A stretch of DNA of 9,680 nucleotides from an uncultured Alistipes sp. (lineage in GTDB: Bacteria; Bacteroidota; Bacteroidia; Bacteroidales; Rikenellaceae): NCBI GenBank assembly GCA_904502075.1, contig CAJGDL010000062.1, forward strand, positions 1 to 9,680. Direction: 5' to 3'. Below, in pieces: positions 1-6,415 of this stretch. Numbering within the stretch: position 1 is the first letter of the stretch; the number at the start of each line of letters is the position of its first letter. The notes beneath the pieces were generated by a model that was not told where the DNA came from, ran no database searches, and was given only the letters and a program-made list of their open reading frames with translations. Position numbers and translations under genes: made by a program.

Positions 1-179
1 AAAAAAACCACCTCCAAATTTTCGGCCGAAAAAAATCTTACAAGAGCGTGAAAATGGGGTCTGATTTTCAATGGGTTGCAACGGTGGATCGAAAAAAAAT
101 CTTACAGAGCAAAAATTTACGCTATGACACTTGGAATTTTATAGGGGTATTAGGGGAGAATTCCTGATTTACGCAAATT
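1..179. other. Gene-free AT-rich stretch
   Basis: I see no convincing coding region here. It holds a 14-bp palindrome (TTTTCGGCCGAAAA, 19-32), two copies of an A-rich motif listed separately, and the short tandem AGGGG-containing text around 144-157. It may be the far end of a regulatory region for a gene to the left of the window. Confidence 0.5.
27..110. repeat. Pair of direct repeats (A-run + TCTTACA + GAGC)
   Basis: The text CG, then 7 or 8 As, then TCTTACA, (A)GAGC occurs at 27-47 and again at 90-110, differing only by one A in the run and one A before GAGC. The copies are 63 bp apart in the same orientation. Role unknown; the spacing of about six helical turns would suit a paired protein-binding site, but that is only a guess. 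Confidence 0.6.
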
Positions 180-191
180 AGTCATTGCGTC

Positions 192-226
192 ATGGCGAGC
201 ACCGTCAGGTGCGTGGCCATCTTTTT
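192..226 (+). terminator. Terminator-like hairpin within the REP array
   Basis: ATGGC/GCCAT closes an inner stem GCACC/GGTGC with loop GTCA, and C plus five Ts follow. It has the form of an intrinsic terminator for transcription entering from the left, although it is also one unit of the repeat array. Confidence 0.4.
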
Positions 227-258
227 ATCGGAGAATGATCTCAATAATACTTCGCGCA

Positions 259-295
259 TAAAAAGATCCCAAGGTCGCTCGCACTCCCTCGGGAT
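259..295 (-). terminator. Possible porX terminator within the REP array
   Basis: On the minus strand ATCCC and GGGAT arms close a loop and are followed by CTTTTTAT. It lies about 120 nt past the porX stop codon and is the first hairpin with a T-tail downstream of porX, so it may end that transcript. The stem is only about 5 bp, so termination efficiency is doubtful. Confidence 0.35.
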
Positions 296-386
296 GACGC
301 AGCGCGGCCTTGGGATGGTGTGCACCTCGCGGGAGATTGCCGCGTCGCCTCCGGCTCCTCGCAATGACTGCACCGGGAAAATAATT

Positions 387-407
387 GTGAATCGTGAATC
401 GTGAATC
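387..407. repeat. Three tandem copies of the 7-mer GTGAATC
   Basis: Copies lie at 387-393, 394-400 and 401-407 and end six bases before the porX stop codon, so the array sits just 3' of porX. A second exact heptad array occurs at 2304-2331 and a degenerate one at 6416-6441. Confidence 0.85.
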
Positions 408-413
408 GTAAAA

Positions 414-1964
414 TTACCGTTTCGGTTCCAGGACGATGAAGGGTACCAGCATCTCCTCCATCGAGATTCCGCCGTGCTGGAAGGTGTTTCGGTAGTAGCG
501 GATGTAGCGATTCGCATCGTTGTTGTAGACCAAGAAGTCGCTGTTGTAGGCGAAGATGTAACTCGACGTAAGGTTCGACGCGGGAAGTTGGATATCCTCC
601 GGACGCGTTACCTCATAGACCTCTTTGGCATTGTAGGCCAGGTTGCGTCCCGTCTTGTAGCGCAGGTTGGCCGAGGTCTCCCGATCGCCCGTCACGCGCA
701 CCGGATTGTCCACACGGATGGTGCCGTGGTCGGAGGTGATGATCACCGTATGGCCACGCTCGGCCAACAGGCGCAGAATGGTGAAGAGATCCGAATGTTC
801 GAACCAGGAGCGCGTGAGCGAACGGAACGAGGCCTCGTCCTCGGTCAGTTCGCGGATGATGTCGGTCTCGGTACGGGCATGGGAGAGGATATCGAGGAAG
901 TTATAGACGATGACCGAGAAATCGGCCTCGTAAATGCGCCCGATATTCTCCACCAACTTACGGCCCGCCTCGGGGCGCACCAACTTATCGAAGGTATACT
1001 TATAATTCTTGCCACTTTGGGCCATCAGTCGCTGCAGGAAGTGCTCCTCGTACTGATTTTTACCCCCCTCCTCGTTGTCGTTGAGCCACTTTTGGGGCAT
1101 CAGTTTGTCGATGGCCAGGGGCATCAACCCTGCGAAGATGGCGTTACGGGCATACTGCGTGGCCGTGGGGAGGATGGCGCAATAGAAGTCGTCGAGGGCT
1201 ACATCGTAGTGGCCGCGCAGGAGCGACGAAATGGCACGCCACTGATCGTAACGGAAGTTGTCGATCAGCAGAAGCGTGGTCTTGCGGTGCGAATCAGCCA
1301 CGGGGAAGATCTTCGAACGCATGAGCGTATGCGACATCACGGGGGTGTCGTCCGCCCGCTTGTTGATCCAATGGTAGTAGTTGCGACGCACAAACTTCGA
1401 GAACTCCTGGTTGGCCTCGTTCTTCTGGTAGACCAGCACCTCCTTGAGGCTCGGATCGTTGGCCTCGGCGAGATCGATCTCCCAATTCGTCAGGCGACGG
1501 TAGAGGTTGCACCAATCCGAAAAGTTCTCGGCCATCTGCAACGACGAACTCAGTCGGCCGAATTCTGCGCGGTAGTCGGCCGTGGTCTGCTCGGTGACGA
1601 GTTGCTGCTGGTGAACATTCTTTTTGATCGAGAGCAACACCTGGTTGGGATTCACGGGCTTGATGAGGTAGTCGGCAATCTTCGACCCCACGGCCTTATC
1701 CATGATGTTCTCCTCCTCGGACTTGGTTACCATGATGACGGGGGTCGTGGGGCGAATCTCCTTGATTTTGGGCAGGGTCTCCAGCCCCGTCATGCCGGGC
1801 ATCATCTCGTCGAGGATAATGAGGTCGTAGGCCACCTCCTGGGCCATATCTATGGCATCATAGCCGTTGTTGCAGGTCTCCACCTCGTAGCCTTTCGAGG
1901 TCAAAAAGAGGATATGGGGCTTCAGGAGTTCCACCTCGTCATCCACCCAAAGGATCTTTACCAT
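414..1964 (-). CDS. porX: PorX-like response regulator with PglZ domain
   Basis: At 516 residues this is close to the length I recall for Porphyromonas PorX. An N-terminal receiver domain (about 1-120) shows the acidic pair D8/D9, the phospho-acceptor D52 in LDEMMPG, T80 and K102 before P103. A helical linker (about 125-215) leads to a C-terminal PglZ domain of the alkaline phosphatase superfamily. Its likely metal or catalytic positions are D235 (LIDNF), T267/T269 (PTATQ), D358/H362, D412/H413 (TSDHG) and H497 (QHGG). In known members PorX is the cytoplasmic partner of the sensor PorY, acts with the sigma factor SigP in type IX secretion control, and its PglZ domain binds zinc. No PorY or secretion gene is visible here, so the link to secretion is inferred from the family. 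The start is supported by a promoter about 27 bp upstream. It is divergent from tsaE, a neighbour I recall for porX in other Bacteroidetes. Confidence 0.93.
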   Translation of the reverse strand: MVKILWVDDEVELLKPHILFLTSKGYEVETCNNGYDAIDMAQEVAYDLIILDEMMPGMTGLETLPKIKEIRPTTPVIMVTKSEEENIMDKAVGSKIADYLIKPVNPNQVLLSIKKNVHQQQLVTEQTTADYRAEFGRLSSSLQMAENFSDWCNLYRRLTNWEIDLAEANDPSLKEVLVYQKNEANQEFSKFVRRNYYHWINKRADDTPVMSHTLMRSKIFPVADSHRKTTLLLIDNFRYDQWRAISSLLRGHYDVALDDFYCAILPTATQYARNAIFAGLMPLAIDKLMPQKWLNDNEEGGKNQYEEHFLQRLMAQSGKNYKYTFDKLVRPEAGRKLVENIGRIYEADFSVIVYNFLDILSHARTETDIIRELTEDEASFRSLTRSWFEHSDLFTILRLLAERGHTVIITSDHGTIRVDNPVRVTGDRETSANLRYKTGRNLAYNAKEVYEVTRPEDIQLPASNLTSSYIFAYNSDFLVYNNDANRYIRYYRNTFQHGGISMEEMLVPFIVLEPKR

Positions 1965-1990
1965 CGTACTTATCGTTGCTAAATTTCGTA

Positions 1991-2021
1991 CAAAAATACA
2001 CTTCTTGGCCGGAAAAACAAA
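1991..2021 (-). promoter_or_regulatory. porX promoter (Bacteroidetes -33/-7)
   Basis: On the minus strand TTTG (2021-2018) and TATTTTTG (1998-1991) are exactly 19 bp apart, matching TTTG-N19-TAnnTTTG of the Bacteroidetes primary sigma factor. Transcription would start near 1985, giving a leader of roughly 20 nt before the porX ATG. Confidence 0.75.
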
Positions 2022-2032
2022 ATCCGCACCGT

Positions 2033-2280
2033 ATTATATAATGAGGTATCCTCCCTTTTTATTGTCTTCGACAGCCGATTTTCCCCACGCTCTTGCGAAG
2101 AGTGTGAAACTGCGTCCACAGCCGAGTGCAAAGCGAAAGGCTTTAGTTCAATGGACAAAAGAGATGAGCGGCAAATCAGATTTGCCGCGGTCAATCTCTT
2201 TTGGAGATCCACGCAAGGAGGCCTTGCCGAGGCGCCATAGTAGAAACGACACAAAAAGTTACCTTTGGAAACGCACCGCA
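2033..2280. other. Structured intergenic element with a hairpin chain
   Basis: No gene is credible here. In order there are: palindrome ATTATATAAT (2033-2042); a 9-bp stem CACGCTCTT/AAGAGTGTG with loop GCG (2086-2106, one G-T wobble); AAAGC/GCTTT (2130-2144); the large palindrome at 2156-2203; and GCAAGG/CCTTGC with loop AGG (2213-2227). A TACCTTTG box (2260-2267) resembling a -7 element lies at the right end. Such a density of stems suggests either a dispersed repeat or mobile remnant, or a structured RNA. I cannot tell which, nor which strand is read. Confidence 0.5.
2156..2203. repeat. Long near-perfect palindrome
   Basis: The core arms GCGGCAAATC (2168-2177) and GATTTGCCGC (2179-2188) flank a single A. 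Outside them TGA (2165-2167) pairs with TCA (2191-2193), and CAAAAGAGA (2156-2164) pairs with TCTCTTTTG (2195-2203). That is 22 base pairs, interrupted only by GG (2189-2190) and one bulged A (2194). Confidence 0.85.
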
Positions 2281-2303
2281 ATTGGAAATGAGGAATTAAA
2301 AAA

Positions 2304-2331
2304 TTTTGAATTTTGAATTTTGAATTTTGAA
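2304..2331. repeat. Four exact tandem copies of TTTTGAA
   Basis: Copies begin at 2304, 2311, 2318 and 2325. The array ends four bases before the shared TTTGTACCTTTG motif upstream of tsaE, so it occupies the position where the -33 element should be. Slippage here could change promoter spacing. Confidence 0.92.
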
Positions 2332-2335
2332 TTTC

Positions 2336-2347
2336 TTTGTACCTTTG
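2336..2347 (+). promoter_or_regulatory. Presumed tsaE operon promoter (-7 box TACCTTTG)
   Basis: TACCTTTG (2340-2347) matches TAnnTTTG, 25 bp before the tsaE ATG. The nearest TTTG upstream is supplied by the heptad array (2319-2322), but the gap is 17 bp rather than the usual 19 or so; the next one (2312-2315) leaves 24 bp. The 12-mer TTTGTACCTTTG recurs before the DPP III gene. Confidence 0.6.
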
Positions 2348-2372
2348 CCGAGAATTGAACGGAACAAAAACG

Positions 2373-2789
2373 ATGAAAACCCTACATATAGACTCCATCC
2401 GCGAATTACCCGATGTGGCCGAAGAGGTACTACGAAGCCTTGAGGGGCGCAGTATCGTCCTCTTTCGGGGCGAAATGGGGGCCGGAAAGACAACCCTGAT
2501 TCGTGCCATCATGGCCGAGCTGGGAAGTGAAGACACCATCTCGAGCCCCACCTTCGCCATCGTGAACCACTACTCGACGGCCCAGGGAGAGGCGGTCTAC
2601 CACTTCGACTTCTACCGCATCGAACGCCCCGAGGAGGCCCTCGACTTCGGCTACGAAGAGTATTTCTACTCGGGCGACCTCTGCTTGGTGGAGTGGCCCG
2701 AGAAGATTGAGGGGCTGCTACCCGAGGAGGTGATGACCGTATCGATTGTCGCCGACTCCGAGGAGGAGCGCACCATCACCATCGACTAA
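2373..2789 (+). CDS. tsaE: TsaE, ATPase of tRNA t6A biosynthesis
   Basis: This 138-residue protein matches the usual size of TsaE (YjeE), the cytoplasmic ATPase that works with TsaB and TsaD to install N6-threonylcarbamoyl on A37 of ANN-decoding tRNAs. The Walker A motif GEMGAGKT spans 33-40 with K39. SSPTFAIVNHY (57-67) forms the switch-like segment, HFDFYR (77-82) carries the conserved D79, and VEWPEK (106-111) is the usual C-terminal signature. I chose the ATG at 2373 rather than one 36 nt upstream, because the upstream one overlaps the -7 box and adds a non-conserved extension. The leader is A-rich with no Shine-Dalgarno. It heads an operon of three closely spaced genes and is divergent from porX. 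Confidence 0.95.
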   Translation: MKTLHIDSIRELPDVAEEVLRSLEGRSIVLFRGEMGAGKTTLIRAIMAELGSEDTISSPTFAIVNHYSTAQGEAVYHFDFYRIERPEEALDFGYEEYFYSGDLCLVEWPEKIEGLLPEEVMTVSIVADSEEERTITID

Positions 2790-2809
2790 CCCCGAAAAAA
2801 ATCAGACCC

Positions 2810-3217
2810 ATGAAAGAATACGTTTCAAAACAGCACCAAATCCTGCGCCCCGCAGAGCAAATTTTTCAAATGATCAGCCGCTTCGACCACCTCACACCCG
2901 CCCTCCAGGACAAGGTCGAGGAGTGGCAGGCCGACGAGGACCACTGCTCGTTCAAGGCCAAAGGATTCAGCGTGCGCCTCAAAATCGACGAAAAAGTGGC
3001 CCCGAAGCATGTCAAAATTGTAGGCGACGGTGGCATTCCGATGGACTTCGCCTTTTGGATTCAGCTGCACAGCGTCTCGGAGTGCGACACGCGCATGCGC
3101 CTGGTGCTCCATGCCGAGCTCAACATGATGATGAAGATGATGATCGGCTCGAAGTTGCAGGGGGCTCTCGATCAAATTGCCGAGGGGATGGCCAACGCGA
3201 TGAACGGCAAGTTCTAA
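2810..3217 (+). CDS. SRPBCC (START/Bet v 1-like) family protein
   Basis: A cytoplasmic protein of 135 residues with no signal peptide. The pattern fits an SRPBCC fold: an early strand and helix with RPAEQIFQMI (13-22), alternating strands in the middle (SFKAKGFSVRLKI, 47-59, and similar to about 102), and a long C-terminal helix (about 106-133, with LQGALDQIAEGMANAM). Proteins of this fold bind hydrophobic ligands; the ligand here is unknown. The Met-rich run NMMMKMMIG (105-113) begins the last helix. It starts 20 nt after tsaE and ends 15 nt before the next gene, so it is probably co-transcribed. The family call is from general fold pattern and recollection of Bacteroidales homologues, not from an alignment. 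Confidence 0.75.
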   Translation: MKEYVSKQHQILRPAEQIFQMISRFDHLTPALQDKVEEWQADEDHCSFKAKGFSVRLKIDEKVAPKHVKIVGDGGIPMDFAFWIQLHSVSECDTRMRLVLHAELNMMMKMMIGSKLQGALDQIAEGMANAMNGKF

Positions 3218-3232
3218 CCCCAACGACACTCA

Positions 3233-3499
3233 ATGGATCGGCCAACTATTCTCGAGCAGGTGAAAGAGGGGCTCGCCAAGCTCTCCTTTCGTACCGGAGT
3301 CATCGTACTGCTCGTAGCCGTCTTCTTCTACATCGCCTCGTTCGCCCAAATGCTGTTACCAACCTCGGCAGCCTGGAAGAGCGGTCTGTGGATCGCCCTC
3401 TTCGGTCTGGCCAAGGTGGCCCAATACAGCGGACTCGCCATCCTTGGGGTCGAGGGATACAAACGATTGAAATACAAACTAAAAAGAGACTCTCAATGA
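3233..3499 (+). CDS. Small two-TM inner membrane protein, unknown function
   Basis: This 88-residue protein has a short polar N-terminus (1-20), a hydrophobic segment at about 22-42 (TGVIVLLVAVFFYIASFAQM), a short link with P43 and W48, and a second hydrophobic segment at about 51-73. A very basic tail (YKRLKYKLKR, 76-85) follows. By the positive-inside rule both ends would be cytoplasmic. I do not recognise a family. It is the last gene of the tsaE operon, 15 nt after the SRPBCC gene. Its stop codon TGA overlaps the loop of the terminator, so its last codons form the left arm of the hairpin. Confidence 0.75.
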   Translation: MDRPTILEQVKEGLAKLSFRTGVIVLLVAVFFYIASFAQMLLPTSAAWKSGLWIALFGLAKVAQYSGLAILGVEGYKRLKYKLKRDSQ

Positions 3500-3509
3500 G
3501 TCTCTTTTT
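3481..3509. terminator. Bidirectional terminator overlapping a stop codon
   Basis: GAGACTC (3486-3492) pairs with GAGTCTC (3498-3504) around loop TCAAT, extended by five A-T pairs (3481-3485 with 3505-3509): a 12-bp perfect stem with T-runs on both strands. It can end both the tsaE operon (plus) and the NUDIX gene (minus, stop at 3516). The stop codon of the plus-strand gene lies at 3497-3499, at the loop and start of the right arm. Confidence 0.93.
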
Positions 3510-3515
3510 TGCTAT

Positions 3516-4124
3516 TTAGAGCTCCCGCATCACGGCCCTCAGGGTCGGAAAACTCTCCTCGGCACGACGGCGTGCCTCCTGAATGGAGCACCAACTGCAC
3601 TCGGTAATCCCCTCCTCCTGCTGCGGGGCCGGTGGCGCACACTGCTCACGCTCGAAAAGGTACCAAAAGGTGTGTTTGAGCTCCCATTGCCCGTAGAGGT
3701 TATAGATATGCCAAGTGTCGCAGAGGCGACGCACAAGACGGCCGGGCTCGACTCCGGTCTCCTCCTCGATCTCGCGGGCAGCACTGCGGCGTAGGCTCTC
3801 GCCCACCTCCCAACGCCCCTTCGGGAGATCCCAACGGCCGTTGCGGAAGATCATCAGGGCCTGGCCCGCAGGGGTGGTAACAACTCCTCCGGCAGCCGTT
3901 ACGAGTTGATATTCCGAGGCAAAGCGGGCAAAAAGTTCGTCAGCCTGCTCCCCTACAATCAAAATAGTGTTGTAAGTTTCAAAAAAAGTGAGTATCTTCG
4001 CTCGCGTAAACTCCTCCTCGGCCTCGTCGAGTTGTACATCGGCTTGAAGATCGAGCTCCTCGAGGGCTCGACGGCTCACCAGGTGGAGCTCTTTACGCGC
4101 ATAAGAGATGGTATAGTGTGTCAT
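3516..4124 (-). CDS. NUDIX hydrolase with an extra N-terminal domain
   Basis: With the start at 4124 the protein has 202 residues. The NUDIX box is perfect: G103, E109, R117-E118, E121-E122, G124 in GX5EX7REUXEEXGU, with the helper LPKGRWEVGE before it. NUDIX enzymes hydrolyse nucleoside diphosphates linked to another group; the substrate cannot be read from the sequence. Residues 1-75 form an acidic N-terminal domain (EELDLQADVQLDEAEEEF, 22-39) that I do not recognise. An in-frame ATG at 4145 would add seven residues. I prefer 4124 because a weak minus-strand -7 candidate lies at 4143-4149. It converges on the tsaE operon and is divergent from the DPP5-like gene. No signal peptide, so it should be cytoplasmic. 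Confidence 0.88.
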   Translation of the reverse strand: MTHYTISYARKELHLVSRRALEELDLQADVQLDEAEEEFTRAKILTFFETYNTILIVGEQADELFARFASEYQLVTAAGGVVTTPAGQALMIFRNGRWDLPKGRWEVGESLRRSAAREIEEETGVEPGRLVRRLCDTWHIYNLYGQWELKHTFWYLFEREQCAPPAPQQEEGITECSWCSIQEARRRAEESFPTLRAVMREL

Positions 4125-4130
4125 AACGCA

Positions 4131-4170
4131 TGAATTTGAACGCAAAATAAATAAAAAAGAAGTAAACCAA
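4131..4170. promoter_or_regulatory. Weak divergent promoter candidates (NUDIX / DPP5-like)
   Basis: On the plus strand TGAATTTG (4131-4138) differs from TAnnTTTG at one position and would serve the peptidase gene, though no good -33 is visible. On the minus strand TATTTTG (4149-4143) is one base short of the consensus and has TTG (4170-4168) 18 bp upstream, serving the NUDIX gene. The two would overlap face to face. Both are imperfect. Confidence 0.3.
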
Positions 4171-4181
4171 CCGAAAAAACG

Positions 4182-6317
4182 ATGAAAAAAATTCTCTTAT
4201 CCATGGCAATTATGGCAATGGCAGCCGTGGGGTGCACCCAACAGGATCGCCCCCAACCGCTTGAAATCGACAATTCGCTGACCGAGCAGGAGATCTCGGC
4301 CGGCATTTTGACCCCCGAGGTGATGTGGAAGATGCGCCGCGCAGGCTCCTCGTCGCTCTCGCCCGACGGGCAGACGCTGCTCTACACCCTCTCGGACTAC
4401 TCGATGGCCGAGAACCGCTCGCTGACGCAGATCTTCACCCAGTCGCTCGCCGACAAGTCGATCAAGCGCCTAACGGACAACACCTCGCAAAATGTCGCCC
4501 CGCAGTGGAGCGCCGACGGAAAGACGATCTACTTCCTCTCGAATCGTTCGGGTTCGATGCAGGTGTGGAAGATGGATGCCCAAGGAGGCAACGCTACGCA
4601 GCTGACCAAGTTGGAGGGCGATATCGAGGGCTTCGGCGTAAGCCCCGATGGAGGCCACATCTGGTGGGTGCAGCCCGTCCACACCCTCGACATCAACTCG
4701 AAGGATGTCTATAAGGATATGCAGAAGTCGAAAGCCCGCATCTACGACGACCTGATGGTACGCCACTGGGACTATTGGGATGCCGGCGACTACCGCCACA
4801 TCTTCATTGGCGAGGTAACTCCGTCGGGCGTTACTTCGGGTCGGGACATCATGCCCGAGGCGAAGTGGGACGCCCCGCTGGCCCCCTACTTCGACATGGC
4901 CGAGATTGCCTGGAACCCCCAGGGTACGAAACTCGCCTACACCTGCAAGCCCCTCACGGGTAAGGAGTATGCCGTTTCAACCGACTCGGATATATTTGTT
5001 TACGATCTGCAAACCCAGGAGAATCGAAACATTTGCAAGGAGACGAACGGCCTGGAGCCCTTCGTAGGCTACGACAAGTACCCCGTATGGTCGCCCGATG
5101 GCGAGAAGATCGCCTTCCGCTCGCAGGAGCGCTTCGGCAACGAGGCCGACAAGGAGCGCCTCTTCGTATGGGATTCGAAGACGGGTCTGATGACCTACCT
5201 CACCCCGCTGTTCGACTACAACGCCACGAATGTGGTGTGGGAGAACGAGCAGACGCTGCTCTTCATCTCGCCCATCGAGGCCACGCACCAGATCTGCCGC
5301 GTGGAGGTTCCCAACCCGCTTACGCGCATCGCCCCCGTGGTAACGGTCCTCACGAAGGGGGATCACGACATCAACGCCTTCACCTTTGCCGAGGGTAATC
5401 TCGTAGCCGAGGTCTGCACGATCTCGATGGCCACCGAGTTCTTCACGGTAAACGCCACCGATGGTACGATGGAAAAACTCTCGGACGTAAACGGCCACAT
5501 CTACAAGGATATCCGCATGGGTGAGGTGCAGAAGCGTTGGGTGAAGACCACCGACGGCAAGCAGATGCTCGTTTGGGTGATCCTGCCCCCCGACTTCGAC
5601 CCCGCACAGAAGTACCCCACGCTGCTCTACTGCCAGGGCGGCCCGCAGAGCGTCGTATCGCAGTTCTGGAGCTACCGTTGGAATTTCCAGCTGATGGCCG
5701 CCCAGGGCTATGTGGTGGTGGCTCCCAACCGCCGCGGTCTCCCCTCGTTCGGCCAGGAGTGGCTCGATCAGATCTCGGGTGACTATTCGGGTCAGAACAT
5801 CCGCGACTACCTCTCGGCCATCGACGACGTAGCCAAAGAGCCCTGGGCCGATGAGACCCGCATGGGTTGCGTCGGAGCCTCCTATGGCGGTTACTCGACC
5901 TTCTTCCTGGCCGGCAACCACCAGAAGCGTTTCAAGGCCTTCATCGCCCACTGCGGCATCTTCGACTTCGACTCGATGTATGGCGCCACCGAGGAGCTGT
6001 GGTTCGTAACGAACGACTACGGCGGCAACTATTGGGACAAGTCGAACGCCACGGCCATGCGCTCCTACGCCAACTCGCCCCACAAGTTCGTGCAGAATTG
6101 GGATTCGCCGATTCTGATCATCACCGGTGAGAAGGACTACCGCATCCCCTATACGCAGTCGCTCGAGGCCTTCACGGCGGCCCGCATGAAGGGGTTGGAT
6201 GCCCGCCTCGTATCGTTCGAGAACGAGGCTCACCAGGTCTTCCAGGCCCAGAACTCGATCGTATGGAACCGCGAGTTCTTCTCCTGGCTCGACAAATATG
6301 TCAAGCAGGCCAAATAG
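4182..6317 (+). CDS. DPP5-like S9 family dipeptidyl peptidase, lipoprotein
   Basis: The protein has 711 residues. A lipoprotein signal peptide ends in AVGC with C18 as the acylated cysteine, so it should be anchored in a membrane of the envelope. Residues about 50-430 carry repeated SPDG/SADG blade signatures (60-63, 110-113, 154-157, 304-307) of a PD40-type beta-propeller. The alpha/beta-hydrolase domain follows, with nucleophile S567 in GASYGG, D652 in GEKDYRIP and H684 in NEAHQVF. The oxyanion segment reads YCQGGPQ (483-489), with Q in place of the H common in S9 enzymes; I recall the same in bacterial DPP5. DPP5 removes dipeptides, preferring hydrophobic or Ala at P1. An acylaminoacyl-peptidase relative is the alternative. 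It has its own terminator but neighbours a second dipeptidyl peptidase. Confidence 0.9.
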   Translation: MKKILLSMAIMAMAAVGCTQQDRPQPLEIDNSLTEQEISAGILTPEVMWKMRRAGSSSLSPDGQTLLYTLSDYSMAENRSLTQIFTQSLADKSIKRLTDNTSQNVAPQWSADGKTIYFLSNRSGSMQVWKMDAQGGNATQLTKLEGDIEGFGVSPDGGHIWWVQPVHTLDINSKDVYKDMQKSKARIYDDLMVRHWDYWDAGDYRHIFIGEVTPSGVTSGRDIMPEAKWDAPLAPYFDMAEIAWNPQGTKLAYTCKPLTGKEYAVSTDSDIFVYDLQTQENRNICKETNGLEPFVGYDKYPVWSPDGEKIAFRSQERFGNEADKERLFVWDSKTGLMTYLTPLFDYNATNVVWENEQTLLFISPIEATHQICRVEVPNPLTRIAPVVTVLTKGDHDINAFTFAEGNLVAEVCTISMATEFFTVNATDGTMEKLSDVNGHIYKDIRMGEVQKRWVKTTDGKQMLVWVILPPDFDPAQKYPTLLYCQGGPQSVVSQFWSYRWNFQLMAAQGYVVVAPNRRGLPSFGQEWLDQISGDYSGQNIRDYLSAIDDVAKEPWADETRMGCVGASYGGYSTFFLAGNHQKRFKAFIAHCGIFDFDSMYGATEELWFVTNDYGGNYWDKSNATAMRSYANSPHKFVQNWDSPILIITGEKDYRIPYTQSLEAFTAARMKGLDARLVSFENEAHQVFQAQNSIVWNREFFSWLDKYVKQAK

Positions 6318-6341
6318 CAGACAAAATTCCAATTTCAACCC

Positions 6342-6369
6342 AAAGGGCGAGCTTCAACTCGCCCTTTTT
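6342..6369 (+). terminator. Terminator of the DPP5-like gene
   Basis: AAAGGGCGAG (6342-6351) pairs with CTCGCCCTTT (6358-6367) around loop CTTCAA, ten base pairs, and the T-run continues to 6369. It lies 25 nt after the stop codon and separates this gene from the DPP III gene. Confidence 0.92.
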
Positions 6370-6415
6370 CTATTCACCAATTCAGTCAATCGGCGCGTTA
6401 AGGAAAATAAATCGC

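Larger units (their letters stand above)
180..371. repeat. REP-like inverted-repeat array (GTCATTGCGAGG type)
   Basis: The outer arms AGTCATTGCG (180-189) and CGCAATGACT (360-369) are perfectly complementary. Inside are three related units that read GTCATnnCGAG...nnATCT. One is on the plus strand, with ATGGC 192-196 pairing GCCAT 216-220 and inner arms GCACC 199-203 / GGTGC 208-212. Two are on the minus strand: GGGAT 291-295 with ATCCC 266-270, and GCAAT 361-365 with ATTGC 336-340. ATCCCAAGG 266-274 can instead pair with CCTTGGGAT 308-316. From memory, intergenic repeats beginning GTCATTGCGAGG and GTCATCCCGAGG recur in many bacterial genomes; I cannot confirm that by search. Small reading frames across this array overlap the repeat and are not credible genes. 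Confidence 0.75.

Noticed and set aside
180..371. CRISPR array or tRNA cluster in the repeat-rich left region
   Set aside because: Repeats are inverted and irregularly spaced with no constant spacer length, and no cloverleaf with a T-loop motif could be built.
182..517. Small reading frames across the REP-like array (both strands)
   Set aside because: They are defined by the repeat units and one overlaps the end of porX; no homology-like pattern or start context supports them.
474..1982. Open frame of about 500 codons on the plus strand, antisense to porX
   Set aside because: porX has all residues of its two domains, so the opposite frame is a by-product of GC-biased third codon positions. 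Its translation shows no recognisable domain and is rich in G, V, H and L as expected for such shadows.
2260..2267. TACCTTTG as a second promoter for tsaE
   Set aside because: It fits the -7 consensus but lies over 100 bp from the start with no visible -33; the box at 2340-2347 is better placed.
1979..2560. Open frame of about 190 codons on the minus strand crossing the porX-tsaE gap
   Set aside because: It overlaps the start of tsaE, the heptad repeats and the hairpin chain, and runs into the porX promoter. Its composition follows the repeats rather than a protein.
4977..6338. Open frame of about 450 codons antisense to the DPP5-like gene
   Set aside because: Same effect: the plus-strand frame carries an intact catalytic triad, while the antisense translation has no recognisable motif.
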